Source: Candidatus Nyctobacter psychrophilus (GTDB lineage Bacteria > Vulcanimicrobiota > Vulcanimicrobiia > Vulcanimicrobiales > Vulcanimicrobiaceae). From it: a stretch of 64,000 bases of DNA. Positions within the stretch are counted from its first letter, which is position 1; each line of letters starts with the position of its first letter. The DNA is taken from the NCBI GenBank assembly GCA_014305025.1, contig JACRTY010000021.1, positions 248,001-312,000 of the forward strand, written 5' to 3'. The notes beneath the pieces were generated by a model that had not been told where the DNA came from, did not search any database, and saw only the letters and a list, made by a program, of their open reading frames with translations. Both the position numbers and the translations under genes were made by a program. Below are positions 19,101 through 38,600 of the stretch, piece by piece.

Positions 19101-22100
19101 ACACCGGGCGCGCCGCCGGTGTTCCGCCGCAGACACCGCTCGAGCACACGCTGGCCGCGATTTGGAGCGGCACGTTGCGTACGGAGCGTATCGGCGTGCA
19201 CGACAACTTTTTTGAACTCGGCGGCGATTCGATTCTCACGATCCAGATCGTCACGCGCGCGCGTGAGGCTGGGTTGCGCATCACACCGCGTCAGCTCTTC
19301 GACCATCCCACGATCGCCGCGCTCGCCCGCGTCGCAACGCCGATGCAATGGGACGCCGGCGGGGCAGAGCAACGACAAACCAACGGCGCGGTGCCGCTGA
19401 CGCCGATCCAGCGCTGGTTCTTCGAAACGCAGAGCAACGCGCCCAACTATTGGAATCAGGCGTTCCTCTTCGAGGTTCCGGCTGACTTCGATGCCGCGCA
19501 CGCTCGCTCGGCCGCGCGCGCCGTCGTACAGCGCCACGACGCATTGCGCGCGCGGTTCGCGCGTGCCGGCGGACATTGGACCACGGCGCCCGCAGCGCAC
19601 GATGAAGACGCGTGCATCGAGAACGTCGACCTTGCCAACGTCTCCGCCGAGTTGCTGCCCGCCATGATCGAATCGCTCGGCACGGCCGTGCAGGGGTCAC
19701 TCGACATCGCCCGCGGGCCGCTAGTGCGCTTCATGCACATGACGCTCGGTCCCAAGCGAGCCGGCCGCCTGCTGATTGCGGTTCATCATCTCGCCGTCGA
19801 TGGCGTCTCGTGGGTTGTGCTCCTCGAGGATTTCGAACGATCCTACCGCGCAGCGCAACGCGGCGAGACGATCGGCCTACCGCCGCAGACGACGCCGTTT
19901 GGGCAGTGGGCGCAACGTCTGGAACACTTCGCCCACGGCGACGACGTCGCCGCGCAGCGTGCGTATTGGAATGATGTCGCGACGTCGGCCTCGCTTCCGC
20001 TTCCGCGCGAATCGCCTGGCCCCGAGGCCGACCTCGCCGGCGGGGCGCAGACGCTCTTGAGCCGGTTGACGGCGAAGGAGACGCAGCTGCTGTTGGGTTC
20101 GGTGCCCGCGGCCTACGGCTGCCGGATCAACGATGTTTTGCTCGCCGCTTTGGCGTGCGCGCTTCACGCGTGGCTCGGCGATGGTTCGATCGTCATCGAC
20201 GTGGAAGGTCACGGGCGCGAAGACGGGTTCGAGGGACTCGACCTCAGTCGCACGATCGGGTGGTTTACGACGATCTTCCCCGTGCGTCTGGAACTTGCGC
20301 GCGCCGCACCGGAGGCGGCGTTGCGCGCACTTGCAGCGCGTTTGCGCGCCATCCCGCAGCGCGGCTTGGGTTACGGCGTGCTGCGGTACTTATCTTCGGA
20401 AGCACCGGCGGTTGCCGCTTCTCCGGCAGAGATCGCGTTCAACTATCTCGGGCGGTTCGACCACGTCGTCGCCGATTCGTCGTTGTTCGCCTTTGCGCGT
20501 GAATCTGCAGGCGCGTGGCGTGACTCGCGCTCCCCGCGGCGCCACCGCCTCGAAATAAACGGTTGGGTTTTCGACGGTCGCTTCGAGGCGCGCTGGACGT
20601 TCGCTCCGAACGCGCACGGCGGCCCGCTCATCCAGCGCTTGGCCGATGACTTTACGATGGCCCTGCGCGCCTTGCTCGCCGGCGCCGAAGCGCAGAGCGG
20701 CGTGCGCACTCCGGTGGCGCAGCCCTTCGAGGGCCCGCCTGAGACCACCGACGCCTATCCGCTCTCCCCGATGCAGCAACTGCACGTGCTGACGCACGCC
20801 GGCGATGATCCCGGCTTTGAGCAGTGGCGCTATACGTTGCATGGCGCGCTCGATGTCGGCGCGTTGCGCTTTGCTTGGCAAGCGGTCATCGACCGCCATG
20901 CGATTTTGCGGACCGCGTTTGAAATCGACCGGCCGGGCGAGCCGCGGCAAGTCGTCCACACGCACGCCGCGCTGCCCTGGAACGAGTACGATTGGCGCCG
21001 GTGCACCGGCGCCGAGCGCAGGGAGGCGCTGGACGCGCTCTTGCGTGACGATCGGGCACGCGGCTTCGCTTTCAAGCAGCCACCGCTGATGCGCTTGGCG
21101 CTCGTACGGACGGCCGATGACGCGTACGAACTGATCTGGAGCCAGCACCATCTGTTGCTCGACCGGTGGTCCTGGCCGTTGGTGCTGGCGGACGTCGCGG
21201 CATTCTATGCGGCGTCCTCGTGCGGAACGACAGCCGCGCTTGCGCCGGCCGTCGCCTTCGCCGACTACGTGCGCTGGGCGCAGGCGCAAGACGGTGCAGC
21301 GGCCGAAGCGTTTTGGCGTTCCCTGTTCGCAGGCTACCGCGCGCCGCCGCCGTTTCAACGAGGCGGCGTCGCGACATACGCGCGTCCGGCGCATGCGAGC
21401 GACGAGATACGGCTGGAGCTTTCGCCCCAAGAAACGGCTGACGTCCGTGCTTTTTCGCGCAGCGCCGGACTTTCCGAAAATGCGGTCGTCGCCGGAGCGT
21501 GGGCGCTGTGGCTCGGTCGCGCCATGGGCACGGGCGACGTCGTATTCGGCGTAGCGGCAGCCGGGCGCAGCGCCGACGTCGTGGGGATCGAACGCATCGT
21601 CGGGGTGACGACGAATAATCTACCGTGGCGCGTCAGAGTCGACCCCGTTGCCCAGCTCGTTCCTTGGCTGCGCCAGCTCCAGGCGCAGTCGCTCGATGTC
21701 GGACAGTACGCGTTCACGGCGCCGAGCGACTTGCAGCGCTGGAGCGGCGTGCCGTGGGAGCGCCGTCTCTTCGAGACGCTGCTGATCTTTCATGATGCCG
21801 CCGCCGACGCCCGCACGCAAGGTTGGCTTGGACCCGACGTGCGAATCGAGCGCATACCCGCCGCGACGCGAACCGGTTATCCGCTATCGCTCGTCATCGC
21901 CGGCCGCGAGCGATTGTCGTTGCGCGCGACGTACGACGTGCGCTATTTCAGTGCCGAAGCAGTGTCGGCGGCACTGCACGCGATCAGCCGAGTCTTGGGC
22001 GCCATGGCGCACGATCGCGGCCAAACGCTGGCCGATCTGCTGGCGGCCTTGCCCGCGTCCACGGGCGCCGGCACAACGGGCCCACCCGCCGAACGGAACG

Positions 22101-22441
22101 GCGTCTTCCGCGCGCCTACCTCGGCGGCGGAACGCGTGATCGCCGGCATCTGGAGCGACTTGCTGGGCCATGCATCCATTTCTGCCGACGATAACTTTTT
22201 TGAACTCGGCGGACAGTCGCTGCTGGCGATGCAACTCGTCACCCGCCTGCGCGAGACCTTTCGCTTGGAAGTACCGATTCGCGTGCCGTTCACGGCTCCA
22301 ACCGTCGCAGAGCTGGCGGGCGCGCTGACGTCGCTCGAACCCAAGCCGGGCCACCTCGAACGGATCGCATCGCTTTTCGAGCGAGTTGCGGCGATGTCGA
22401 GCGACGAACTCCAAGCCGTCGCCCGCTCCGCCGAAGAGTAA
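16184..22441 (+). CDS. NRPS1: C-A-T-E-C-T, contains an A-less second module
   Basis: Numbered from the ATG at 16232. The C1 motif HHALLDG is at 125-131, A1 at about 470-970 ([10 protein letters not shown] near 600), T1 LGGDSI at 996 with the carrier Ser at 1000, and an epimerase at about 1040-1490 (HHLAVDG at 1185, VEGHGRE, NYLGRF). C2 is at about 1505-1945 with HHLLLDR at 1639, and T2 LGGQSL at 1992. No A domain lies between C2 and T2, and the frame is intact. The A1 code reads D-F-W-T-M-G-C-V-C, which I cannot match confidently; its residue should become D-configured. The first C-domain motif (YPLSPLQQG) lies upstream of the ATG, and no ATG, GTG or TTG is available there. The CTG at 16184, overlapping the dioxygenase stop, is the best start. 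The C-terminus ends in a helical docking-like tail. Confidence 0.93.
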   Translation: MTTPATSYPLSPLQQGMLFHHLLEPHSGVDIEQLVISLPEPVDAQRLRRAWQLVAARTDLLQTAFRWQGVGRPQQEVVTSSAIPLRSDDLRALGPAERDAHVAAYLRDDRRNGFAMDVAPLMRLALFRLENDAYELIWTFHHALLDGRSFPIVLREVFECYGALADGAVPAPAQMRRSYREYIAWLTEQDFDDAEPFWREQLRGFTTPTPLPASDPAHVPADGDERRRDRSAHLDRATTAALAALTRSGAFTLTTLVQAAWALILSRHSGESDVVFGATRACRRSSIAGADDIVGLFINTLPLRTSVHEDEPLSMWLRRLRAGWTAMRRWEQTPLSRVQGWSDVVGEHALFESIVVFENRSLQTTLRAQGGAWERRGFRLYEQTNYPLTLAVYGDDELQLKVQYDGTRFDDASMERVLGHFATVLHAIASGGVEQRVGDLAWLTADEKKTLDGWSRPRATYDSDATLLELFERHVLRTPERIALTFENEHLTYHELNRRAERTARTLQAIGVAPGASVALCFERSLELVVAILATYKAGAYYVPLDPAYPAERLSFILQDAVPAAVLTVEALRSKIPAMAGDVVLLDADPPNAAKPAERTVAAPRPDDYAYAIYTSGSTGTPKGTLATHRNVVRLLGATRDEIALEEDAVWTLFHSYAFDFSVWEIWCALGHGGRLVIVPYWVARSPDLFHALLLREQVTVLTQTPSEFAQLLRADMAALAPLTGLDIVMLGGEAIDFAHLETWFKRYGDERPRVFNCYGPTELTVCASMGRLRAGDVHRAPISPIGRPLGDLRAYVRDRRGAAVPVGVAGELYVGGPGVTPGYLNQPLLSAERFVPDPDAPDGDARQYRTGDRVRWLPDGSLDYVGRTDEQLKIRGFRIEPGEIEVALRAHPGVRSAAVIARELSPGDTRLIGYVVPQGHDIPKVEALREFLRGRLPAHLVPARFVVLPALPMSENGKLDRRRLPAPESVADTGRAAGVPPQTPLEHTLAAIWSGTLRTERIGVHDNFFELGGDSILTIQIVTRAREAGLRITPRQLFDHPTIAALARVATPMQWDAGGAEQRQTNGAVPLTPIQRWFFETQSNAPNYWNQAFLFEVPADFDAAHARSAARAVVQRHDALRARFARAGGHWTTAPAAHDEDACIENVDLANVSAELLPAMIESLGTAVQGSLDIARGPLVRFMHMTLGPKRAGRLLIAVHHLAVDGVSWVVLLEDFERSYRAAQRGETIGLPPQTTPFGQWAQRLEHFAHGDDVAAQRAYWNDVATSASLPLPRESPGPEADLAGGAQTLLSRLTAKETQLLLGSVPAAYGCRINDVLLAALACALHAWLGDGSIVIDVEGHGREDGFEGLDLSRTIGWFTTIFPVRLELARAAPEAALRALAARLRAIPQRGLGYGVLRYLSSEAPAVAASPAEIAFNYLGRFDHVVADSSLFAFARESAGAWRDSRSPRRHRLEINGWVFDGRFEARWTFAPNAHGGPLIQRLADDFTMALRALLAGAEAQSGVRTPVAQPFEGPPETTDAYPLSPMQQLHVLTHAGDDPGFEQWRYTLHGALDVGALRFAWQAVIDRHAILRTAFEIDRPGEPRQVVHTHAALPWNEYDWRRCTGAERREALDALLRDDRARGFAFKQPPLMRLALVRTADDAYELIWSQHHLLLDRWSWPLVLADVAAFYAASSCGTTAALAPAVAFADYVRWAQAQDGAAAEAFWRSLFAGYRAPPPFQRGGVATYARPAHASDEIRLELSPQETADVRAFSRSAGLSENAVVAGAWALWLGRAMGTGDVVFGVAAAGRSADVVGIERIVGVTTNNLPWRVRVDPVAQLVPWLRQLQAQSLDVGQYAFTAPSDLQRWSGVPWERRLFETLLIFHDAAADARTQGWLGPDVRIERIPAATRTGYPLSLVIAGRERLSLRATYDVRYFSAEAVSAALHAISRVLGAMAHDRGQTLADLLAALPASTGAGTTGPPAERNGVFRAPTSAAERVIAGIWSDLLGHASISADDNFFELGGQSLLAMQLVTRLRETFRLEVPIRVPFTAPTVAELAGALTSLEPKPGHLERIASLFERVAAMSSDELQAVARSAEE

Positions 22442-22448
22442 ATCACTC

Positions 22449-25400
22449 ATGAACGACGCAGAACGGCGCCGCAGCGTCTTTGAACGGTTGCTCGCGCAGG
22501 AGGGCATCGGCGCTCCGCTCGCCGACCGCATCGTGCCACGCGACGCGTCGCTGCGTGCTCCGCTGTCGTTCGCGCAAGAAACGCTGTGGCTGCTGGACCG
22601 TGCCTCGCCGGGGATGACGGCGTACAATTCGGCCGTCGCGCGACGCGTGCACGGGGTGCTCGACAGCACGGCGTTACGAAGCGCGCTCGACGGTCTTGCG
22701 GCCCGGCACGAGGCTTTGCGCACGGTGGTCGATGCAGCCGGCGACCAGCCGACGCTCGACGTGCGGCCCGCCGCAGCGGTGCCGTTGGCGCTCGCGGACT
22801 TGCGCTCACAACCCCCAGCCAAACGCGAAGGAGCGGCCCACGCCTGGCTCCGTGCGCTTGCGGATACACCGTTTGATCTGACGCGCGACCTGCCCCTGCG
22901 CGCGGGCCTTGCGCAGGTCGCGGATGATGAATACGTCTTTTTGTTGCTGACCCATCACATCGCCTCGGATGCATGGTCCTACGGCATCATGTTTCGCGAA
23001 CTGACGGCGCTGTATGACGCGGCACGCGCGCAGAAGGCCGCTGAACTGCCGTCGCCGGCTTTGCAGTTCGCCGATTATGCGGTTTGGCAGCGCGCCACCC
23101 TGCGCGGCGACCGGCTTGAACGCGCGCTTTCGTTCTGGCGCGAACGGCTCGCCGCTCTACCACAGCTCGAGCTGCCGACGGATCGGCCCCGATCGTCGGT
23201 TCCCGCAGCGGATGGCGCACGCTGTGCCCTCACGTTGCCGCCCACGTCGCTGGGCGGGATGCAACGCCTAGCGCATAGCCATGGTGCAACCCTCTACGCC
23301 GTCCTCCTGGCGGCCTACGCCGCCGTGCTGCACCGCATCGGCGGCGGAGAGGAGGTCGTCGTCGGCTCCGCCGTCGCCGGCCGAACGCGGCGCGACCTCG
23401 AAGAAATCGTCGGCTACTTTTCGGCAGCCCTGCCCATGCGCATCGATTTTGCGGGTGAGCCGACGTTTGCCGACGTGTTGCGGCGCACGATGGACGTTAC
23501 GGTTTCGGCCTTCGAGCATCAGAACGTCCCGCTGGAGGAAGTCATAGCCGGGATGCCTGGGAAGTTCAGCCGCCCGGAAGCACCGCTCTTTCGCGCCGTG
23601 CTGACGATGCAGGATGCAATGAGCGAGTCGCTGCGCTTGGGCGACGCTACCACCGAGGCATTCGAGATCGAAGGCGCCCAAACGAAGTTCGATCTGACCT
23701 TGCTCGGGACCGAGAAACCGGACGGACTCGAGCTGTCGCTTTGGTACCGTACCGATCTGTTCGAGGCGACGACGGCGAGGCATCTGCTCGCACGCCTGCA
23801 CCAGGTCCTCGAATCGGCCGTGCGTGATCCGCGGCAGCGCATTTGCGCGCTGAATCTGCTGCTGCCGGTAGAGCGCGAGCAGCTGACGGCGTGGAACGCG
23901 ACGACGTGCAGGGTTGGCGCGTACCGGACCGTGCCCGAAGGCATCGCCGCCGCTGCCGCCCGGGTCCCCGCGGCAACCGCCGTCGTCTGCGGCGAGGACC
24001 GGCTGACCTATGCGCAACTGACGAGCGCGGCGCAACGGCTCGGGCGGCGACTGCGCGGCGCGGGTGTCGCGCCGGGCGATGCTGTCGGCCTCTACCTGGA
24101 GCGGTCGGTCGAAGGCATCGTCGCGATGCTCGCAGCCTGGGACGTTGGGGCGGCGTACGTACCGCTCGCCATCGACGTGCCGGTGCAGAGGACGCTGTCC
24201 CAGCTTGCGGAAGGCCGGATCACCACGGTGGTTACGACCGCATCGCTGCTGCGCGATGTACCCGATACCGTCCGCGGCATTGCGCTCGACGACGAAGGAC
24301 GACGCGACGCCGGCACGCGGGATGTGCCGGCGGACGGCGCCGAGGCAGCGGATTCCGAGCGCCGTACCTGCCGGCCCGATGACGTCGCCTACGTGCTGTT
24401 CACGTCGGGCTCGACCGGCGTGCCCAAGGGCGTCGCCGTCACCCACGGCAACCTTGCCAACTACACGCAAGCGATCTTAGCGACGCTGGGCGTGAACGAC
24501 GATGCGCCGCTCGCCTTCGCTTCGGTTTCGCCCCTGAGCGCGGACCTCGGCAACACGGCCATCTTCCCCGCGCTCTGCTCGGGAGGAACGCTCCACATCA
24601 TTCGCGCGGATGTAACGACCGATGCCGCGCGCTTTACTTCGTATGCGCAAAGGCACCCATACGACGTTTTGAAGATCACGCCGTCGCATCTCGGTGCGCT
24701 GCTCGACGGCGCAACGACCGCCACTCTGCTGCCGCGGCGGACGCTGGTGCTCGGCGGAGAAGCGTGTGCGTGGGAGCTCATCGAGCGGGTTCGCACGCTA
24801 GGCCGCTGCGACATCGTGAACCACTACGGACCGACGGAGACGACGATCGGCGCGTGCACGTTTGCCGTTGACGATCAGTCGTTCGGCGGTTTCGTACCGG
24901 CGACCGTTCCGATCGGCATGCCGCTCGCCAACGTGCACTGCTACGTGCTCGACGGCGGCGGTCAACCCGTGCCCATCGGCGTTCCCGGAGAGCTGTACGT
25001 CGGGGGCGCCGGCGTGGCACGCGGCTACGTGCATCGGCCCGAGCTAACGGCCGAGCGGTTTCGCCCCGACCCCTTCGCCCATGACGCCGGGGCGCGCATG
25101 TATCGCAGCGGCGACCGAGTCCGCCGTCTCCCGACGGGCGACCTGGAGTTTTTGGGCCGGCTGGACGGGCAAGTGAAAGTTCGCGGCTACCGGGTCGAAC
25201 TCGGCGAGATCGAAAGCGTGCTGCGCCAAAACGCCGCCGTTGCCGCGTGCGCCGTCACCGTTTCCGGCCGCCGCGACGACGATCAGCCGGCTCTTGCCGC
25301 CTACGTGGTGCTACGCGATGAAACGACGGCAAACGATGCCGTCGAGCAACTTAACACGTGGCTCGCCGAGCGGCTGCCGGACTACATGCGGCCGCAGACG

Positions 25401-25757
25401 GTCGTACCGCTGGAACGGCTGCCGCTTACCGCGAGCGGCAAACTCGACCGTTCCGCCCTTGCCCACTACACCCGAACGGAGCAGAATCGGTTCGTGGCCC
25501 CACGCACGCCCACCGAAGCGGGCATCGCGGAGGTATGGGCCGACGTGCTCAAGCGAGATCGCGTCGGCGTTACGGACGACTTCCTGGCGCTTGGAGGCCA
25601 TTCCATTCTGGCGATTCGCGTTCTCGGAAAACTGGCCCGCCGTTTCGGCGTTCGCTTGTCACTACGGACGCTCTTCGACGCCCGCACGGTCGAGGCACTC
25701 GCTCGTGAGATCGACACGACCGTCCGTTCAGAACCGCGCGCCCTGCCGGTACCGTAG
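22449..25757 (+). CDS. NRPS2: C-A(Asp)-T
   Basis: A single elongation module of 1102 residues. After a short helical N-terminus (ERRRSVFERLLAQEG) comes an LCL-like C domain with HHIASDA at 169-175, where the usual final Gly is Ala. The A domain carries TSGSTGVPKG at 652 and the T domain LGGHSI at 1048. The ten-position A code reads D-L-T-K-V-G-H-I-G-K, the classical aspartate code. The A-domain core (PLSADLGNTAIFPAL) is nearly the same as in NRPS3, NRPS5 and NRPS6. It starts eight nt after NRPS1 ends, so is in the same operon. It should receive the chain from the A-less carrier of NRPS1 and add Asp. Confidence 0.93.
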   Translation: MNDAERRRSVFERLLAQEGIGAPLADRIVPRDASLRAPLSFAQETLWLLDRASPGMTAYNSAVARRVHGVLDSTALRSALDGLAARHEALRTVVDAAGDQPTLDVRPAAAVPLALADLRSQPPAKREGAAHAWLRALADTPFDLTRDLPLRAGLAQVADDEYVFLLLTHHIASDAWSYGIMFRELTALYDAARAQKAAELPSPALQFADYAVWQRATLRGDRLERALSFWRERLAALPQLELPTDRPRSSVPAADGARCALTLPPTSLGGMQRLAHSHGATLYAVLLAAYAAVLHRIGGGEEVVVGSAVAGRTRRDLEEIVGYFSAALPMRIDFAGEPTFADVLRRTMDVTVSAFEHQNVPLEEVIAGMPGKFSRPEAPLFRAVLTMQDAMSESLRLGDATTEAFEIEGAQTKFDLTLLGTEKPDGLELSLWYRTDLFEATTARHLLARLHQVLESAVRDPRQRICALNLLLPVEREQLTAWNATTCRVGAYRTVPEGIAAAAARVPAATAVVCGEDRLTYAQLTSAAQRLGRRLRGAGVAPGDAVGLYLERSVEGIVAMLAAWDVGAAYVPLAIDVPVQRTLSQLAEGRITTVVTTASLLRDVPDTVRGIALDDEGRRDAGTRDVPADGAEAADSERRTCRPDDVAYVLFTSGSTGVPKGVAVTHGNLANYTQAILATLGVNDDAPLAFASVSPLSADLGNTAIFPALCSGGTLHIIRADVTTDAARFTSYAQRHPYDVLKITPSHLGALLDGATTATLLPRRTLVLGGEACAWELIERVRTLGRCDIVNHYGPTETTIGACTFAVDDQSFGGFVPATVPIGMPLANVHCYVLDGGGQPVPIGVPGELYVGGAGVARGYVHRPELTAERFRPDPFAHDAGARMYRSGDRVRRLPTGDLEFLGRLDGQVKVRGYRVELGEIESVLRQNAAVAACAVTVSGRRDDDQPALAAYVVLRDETTANDAVEQLNTWLAERLPDYMRPQTVVPLERLPLTASGKLDRSALAHYTRTEQNRFVAPRTPTEAGIAEVWADVLKRDRVGVTDDFLALGGHSILAIRVLGKLARRFGVRLSLRTLFDARTVEALAREIDTTVRSEPRALPVP

Positions 25758-25774
25758 CGCAAAGCATCTCGTTC

Positions 25775-28700
25775 ATGCACGACACGCCTGCTCGATTCAC
25801 ACACGTAGACGACGATTCACCGCGGGCGCCGGGCGCTGCCGGCGACCTTTCGTTTGGACAAGAACTGCTGTGGCTGATGGATCGAGCGTCGCCCGGCACG
25901 ACGGTCTGGAATGTCGCGCGGGCGTTTCGCATTCGCGGTTCCTTCGATGCGAACGCGCTGCAGCAAGCCCTCGACGCGCTGGCGGCGCGCCAGGAAGCGT
26001 TGCGGACCATCTTCGTGGCAGCGGACGATGGGCCGCGCGCGCTCGTCTTGCCGCCCGCGCCCGTCCCCCTGCAGCGCGTCGACCTTTCGGCTCTTGCGCC
26101 ACGCGCGGCGGCAGCCCGGGCGCACGAACTTCTGCGCACGTCGGCAGAAACGCCCTTCGATCTCGCGTCTGTGCCCTTGCTGCGGGCAATGCTCATCACG
26201 CTTGGCTCGAACGAGTACATCTTCTCGCTCGACACGCACCACATCGTCTCCGACGGCTGGTCCAAGAGCGTGACGTTACGCGAACTGTCGGCGTTGTACG
26301 ACAGTTTCGCGACCGGCGCATCCGCCGCGTTGCCGGAATTGCCGTTGCAGTTCGGCCAGTATGCGACTGCGGAGCGTAGCATCGCGCATCGCGTATCGTT
26401 GGCCGAGGATCTCGCGTATTGGCGCCAACGATTGACCGGCATCGACCCGACGATCCGCTTGCCGCTCGACCGCAAGCCTGCGGCCACCCCGACGTACGAG
26501 GCAGCGACCGCCGTCACCGATCTTCCGCAAGCGCTCGTCGAGCGGTTGCGCGACGTCGCGCGCGAGCACGGCGCAACGGTTTACATGGGCCTGTTCGCTG
26601 CTTTTGCCACCGTCTTACACCGCTATAGCGGTCAGACCGAGGTCGTGATCGGGTCGCCCAGCGCCGGCCGCCTCGACGCCGATACCGAAAATCTGATCGG
26701 GTTTTTCGCCAACACGCTCGTGCTGCGCACGAGCTTTGCCGGCGATCCGACCTTCGCGGAACTGCTCGGCCGCGTGCGTGAAACGGTGCTCGACGCCTTC
26801 GAACATCAAGCGGCGCCGCTGGAACAGCTCGTGCTCGAACTTCAGAGCGACGGCAGCCTCGCGCCCGCGCCGCTCTTCGGCGTCGTGATGACGATGGAAG
26901 ACACGTTGCCTGCGGAGTTGCGCTTCGCCGGCACGGAGGTCGAAGCGCTCCCGAGCGTCGCAACGAAAACGAAGTTCGACCTGACTTTGCTCGTACGCGA
27001 GCAATCCGACGGGTTGCGCTTGACCTTACTCTACCGCAGCGATCTCTTCGAAGCCGATACCGCCGCTCGTCTGCTGGCGCACGTGCGTACCGTCCTCGAC
27101 GGGGCCGCTGGCGATCCCGAGCGGCGCGTGGACCGGCTGCGGCTGTTGACCGCAGACGAACAACGGCAGGTGAGCGCCTGGAATTCCACCGGCGGCGCGG
27201 CCGAACCGTTCGCCCCGGTTCATGAACGGATCAAAGCCCAGGCAGGCCGCGTACCGCATGCGACGGCCGTCGTCTGCGGCGAACGACGCTTGACGTACGC
27301 CGAACTCGATGCTGCCGCCGCGGCCGTAGCGCGACGCTTGCCGCAGTCGGGCGTCGTCCACGGTGCGCCGGTCGGCGTTTACTTAGAACGCTCGCTCGAA
27401 GCCATCGTCGCGATGTGCGGCATCATGCAGGCGGGGGCGGCCTTTGTACCGCTTCCGCCGGACGCAGCGAGCGAGCGACTCGAGCGACGGCTGGGCGAGA
27501 GCGGCATCACCGTTGTCGTTACGACGCCTGCATTACGCAGTGCACTGCCGCCGCAGGTGACGGTCGTGACGCTCGGCGATGAAATCGAAAAAGACGCTGC
27601 ACGGGAGCGACACGTCGGGGTGCAACTCAAACAAACAACGCCCGATGATGTCGCCTACGTGCTGTTTACGTCCGGGTCGACGGGCGTGCCCAAGGGCGTC
27701 GTGGTGAGCCACGGCAACCTCGCAAACTACACGCAGGCGATCCAGGCGCGAATGGGCGTGAGCGGCGACCAGCCGTGGCAGTTTGCGACCGTTTCCAGTT
27801 TAGGCGCCGATCTGGGACATACGGCGATCTTTCCCGCGCTGACCAGCGGCGGCACCTTGCACCTCATTCCGGCCAACATCGCGGTAGACGCGGCTCACTT
27901 CGCCGCGTATGCACGGGCGCACCCCATCGACGTCCTCAAGATAACGCCGTCGCACCTGGAGGCGTTGCTCGCCGGCGAAACTGCCGCCGGCTTGTTGCCG
28001 CGCCGTTGGCTCGTGGTGGGCGGAGAAGCATGTTCGTGGAAGCTCGTTTCACACGTGCAGTCGCTGAGCGCTTGCCGCATCCTCAATCATTACGGCCCAA
28101 GCGAGACGACGGTCGGCGCGACGACATTCGTCGTCGATAACGACGCTCCTGAGCGGGCGTGGACCGCAACGGTCCCTATCGGCTCCCCGCTCCCCGGCGT
28201 TCGCTGTTACGTGCTCGACCAGAACGCCGAGCAACTGCCCGTCGGCGTCGAAGGCGAACTCTCCATCGGCGGAGCCGGCGTTGCACGGGGCTACGTCAAT
28301 CGTCCCGAACTGACCGCCCAACGGTTTCTGCCCGATCCCTTCGCAAACGAAGCCGGCGCACGCATGTACCGGACGGGCGACCGCGTACGCCGCTTGCGCA
28401 GCGGCGCGCTTGAATTCCTCGGACGCCTCGACGATCAAGTGAAAATTCGCGGCTTTCGCGTCGAGCTCGGCGAGATCGAAAACGTGTTGCAGGCGCACGA
28501 ACTGGTGCAGCGCTGCGCCGTCAGGTTTACGCGTCCGCCGCACGCACCGGCGCGGCTCGACGCATACGTGGTATTGCGCGACGAAGCCGACGACTCCGGC
28601 GCGCTCCCTCGGCTGCGTGAATGGCTTCGCGCGCGCCTGCCGGAGTATATGCTGCCCGACGCGCTCATCGTGCTCGATCGGCTGCCGCTCTCCGCGAACG

Positions 28701-29055
28701 GAAAACTCGACACGGCCGCGTTGCCCGATCCCGAGCAAGGTGCGGAGGGGGCCGCGGCCTTCACGCAACCGCGGACGCCGACCGAAGCGACCGTTGCCGA
28801 GGTGATCGCTAAGGTACTGAACCTCGAACGCGTGAGCGTTACCGCTAATTTGCTGCAGCTTGGCTTTCAGTCGATCCTGGCCATCCGCGCGCTCGGCACC
28901 CTCAGCCGCCGGTTGGGCGTTCGTATTCCGCTGCGCAGCTTCTTCGAGGGGCCGACGGTCGGGCAACTCGCTGCCGCCGTGGACGCCGAAGTGATGCGCT
29001 CCGACGATCGCGAACTCGAGAAGGCCCTTGCGCTGTTGCACGGGCCCGAACGATC

Positions 29056-29059
<4 letters not shown>
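25775..29059 (+). CDS. NRPS3: C-A(Asp)-T
   Basis: A 1094-residue elongation module. The C domain has an intact HHIVSDG at 155-161, the A core is TSGSTGVPKG at 632, and the A code reads D-L-T-K-V-G-H-V-G-K, an aspartate code. The carrier motif is LGFQSI at 1029 rather than LGGHS; the phosphopantetheine Ser (1033) is kept. It is closely similar to NRPS2, suggesting a whole-module duplication. It begins 17 nt after NRPS2 and its stop overlaps the GTG of NRPS4. Predicted role: add a second Asp. Confidence 0.93.
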
Positions 29060-35633
<6,574 letters not shown>

Positions 35634-35637
<4 letters not shown>

Positions 35638-38600
35638 TCGACGACGCCGCGCTCCTCGACCAACTGCTGAGCGAAGCCGGGATCGCAAGCGATGCGGGCC
35701 ACCGCGCGATACGCGCGCGTGCGCGCCCCCAACGCTTGCCGCTCTCGTTCGCGCAAGAACTGCTGTGGCTGCTCGACAACGCATCGCCCGGCATGACGGC
35801 CTATAACCTACCGGTTATTCGCCGCATAACGGGAACGCTTGATGTCACAGCCCTCGAACGTGCTCTGAATTCCATCGTAACGCGTCACGAAACGTTGCGC
35901 ACCCGCTTTACGCTGGTCGACGGCGAGCCCTCACAAATCGTCGATGCACCCGCGGCCTTCGCGCTCCGTCGCGTCGACTTGCGTGGCGTCCCTGACCCCG
36001 AGCGCGCGGCACAAGCAGAGACCGTCGTCAAGGAGCGCGCCCGCACCCCCTTCGCGCTCGCGCGCGAGCACATGTTCCGCGCAACGCTGGTGCGCGTCGA
36101 CGACGACGAGCACGTTCTCGTCCTCGAAACGCACCACATCGTGTGCGACGGCGCATCGCTCGGCGTGCTCTTTGGAGAACTCTCGGCCGCATACCACGCC
36201 TTCCGCGCACACGAACGGCTCGAACTCCCGGAGCTGGATTTCCAGTATGCCGATTACGCTCTATGGCAGCGTGAAACGCTCGCCGGCGAACGGCTGAACG
36301 GTTTGCTCACCTATTGGCGCACGGAACTGGGCGCGCAAGCCGAACCGCTCGCGCTGCCGACCGATTTTGCGCGTCCCGCGACCCCGGCCTTCGCGGGGGC
36401 GCAACGCTCGTGCCTGATCGAACCGCAACTGCTCGAGGCGCTGAGCGGTCTCGCGCGTCAACACGACGCCACGCTGTACATGCTGGTGCTCGCAGTCTTT
36501 GCGACCTTGCTGCACCGCTACACCGGCCATGGCACCGTGCTCGTCGGTTCCAACGTGGCGGGACGGATGGAGCCGGGCACCGAGAAATTGATCGGCTACT
36601 TCAACAACACGCTCGCGATGCGGGCCGATTTCCGTGGCGATCCGGGGTTTGGCGAACTCGTCGAACGGGTTCGTGAAAGCTGCTTAGGGGCGTACGATCA
36701 CCAAGACGTTCCCCTCGAGAAACTCGTGCTCGAATTGCGCGACCGCGCCGAGCGTTCGGCGCAGGCGCCTCTCTTCGACGTCGTCCTGACCGCTGTGAAT
36801 GCAACCGCCGCTACGCTGCAACTCGACGGGACGACCGCCGGCCCGTACGGCGTCGACCTTGGCGCGACGAAGTTCGACCTTACCCTTTTCATGGCGGAGA
36901 CGGCGCAGGGATTGCGCCTCACGTTACGCGCGCGCTCAGACCTGTGGAGCACGGCATCGATCGAGCGGATGCTGGCGCAACTGCAAACCATGGCGGCCGC
37001 GGCGGCCGGCGACCCGCAGCAACGCATCTCTCGCCTTCCGGTCGTCACGCCCCACGAAGCACACATCATCGCCGCCGTCAACGCAACAACTACCGAGGTT
37101 GGAACCGGCACCGTCGTCGATGCTTTCGAAGTGCAGGCAGCGCGCATTCCCGCAGCAACGGCCGTCGTCTGCGGCAACGAACGCTTGAGCTATCGGGCGC
37201 TCAATGCGCAGGCCAACGCACTTGCACGACGACTGCGAGCGCGCGGCATCGAGAGCGGCGCGACGGTCGGCCTCGCTGCCGAGCGCACGTCGTCGACGAT
37301 TGTCGGGCTCGTCGGAATCTTGAAGACGGGGGCTGCCTACGTTCCCTTCGAGCCCGACACCCCCGAAGCGCGTTTGACGCAGCAGCTTGCCGAAAGCGGC
37401 ACGAACCTGGTCGTCGCGAGCGCCGATACGGCCAAACGTTTGCCGCTCGACGCCGCCACCATCGTCGTGGACGACGCTTATCGGGCGAGCGACGACGCGG
37501 CCGCCGCCGCGGGTGCCGACGACAACGTTGGGCACGACGTCGGAGCCGACGACCTTGCCTACGTCTTGTTCACGTCGGGCTCAACCGGCGTGCCCAAAGG
37601 CGTCGCCGTGACGCATGGAAACCTCGCGTCGTACGTCCGCGCGATCTCGCGCGTGCTGGCCGACGTGCCGCGTGACGCTTCGGGCGATGGGCTCGACGCA
37701 CTGGGCGGACTACAGTTCGCGCTAACGGGAACGCTTGCCGCCGATCTCGGCAACACGGCGCTCTTTCCGGCGCTCTGCTCGGGCGGCACGCTGCACGTCC
37801 TGCCGCGGGATGTTACGCACGATCCGGCGCGTTTCACCGCGTATGCCGGCTCACACCGGCTCGACGTCATGAAAATCACGCCGAGTCATTTACGGGCGCT
37901 GTTGCCTGACGACGACATCGCCGGCAGCCTGCCGGCGCGCTGGGTGGTCGTCGGTGGTGAACCCCTGCCCTTCGACTTGGCTAGCACGTTGCTCGACGGG
38001 AAACGCTGTCGCGTCCTCAATCATTACGGCCCGACCGAGACGACGGTGGGCGCGACGACTTTTGAAGTGACGGCGGCGTCGTTGGAAGGCGCCCGTGCCG
38101 CCGGGGCACGAACGGTCCCCATCGGTGGCCCGTTAGCGAACGTGCGAACGCACGTGCTCGATGCGCATCTTCAAGCCGTTCCCCTCGGCGTACCCGGCGA
38201 ACTCGTCATCGCGGGGCGTGGCGTGGCGCGCGGGTACCTGCGCCGGCCCGACTTCACGGCGGAGCGTTTTATCGAGTTACCGGAAGGCGGCCGGGCGTAT
38301 CGTAGCGGCGACCGGGTGCGGAGACTACCGAGCGGGGCGCTCGAGTTTCTCGGTCGTGAGGACGCGCAGGTGAAGGTTCGCGGCTACCGCGTGGACCTCG
38401 GCGACATCGAACAGGCGCTCGCGCGACACCCCAGCGTCGCCCAATCCGCGGTCGTCTTTCGCGACACGCCGCAAGCCGGGGAACCGGCGCTGATTGCCTA
38501 CGTCGCACCCGCCGGCGACGCAACACGGCGCGAGCAATTGCGTGCTTGGCTGACAGAACAACTGCCCCAATTCATGCTTCCCGCTGAAATCGTCGCGCTG

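Noticed and set aside
21940-22200. Frameshift or deletion artefact explaining the missing A domain in NRPS1
   Set aside because: The frame is continuous from C2 into T2 with a short normal linker, and no A-domain motif is present in other frames.
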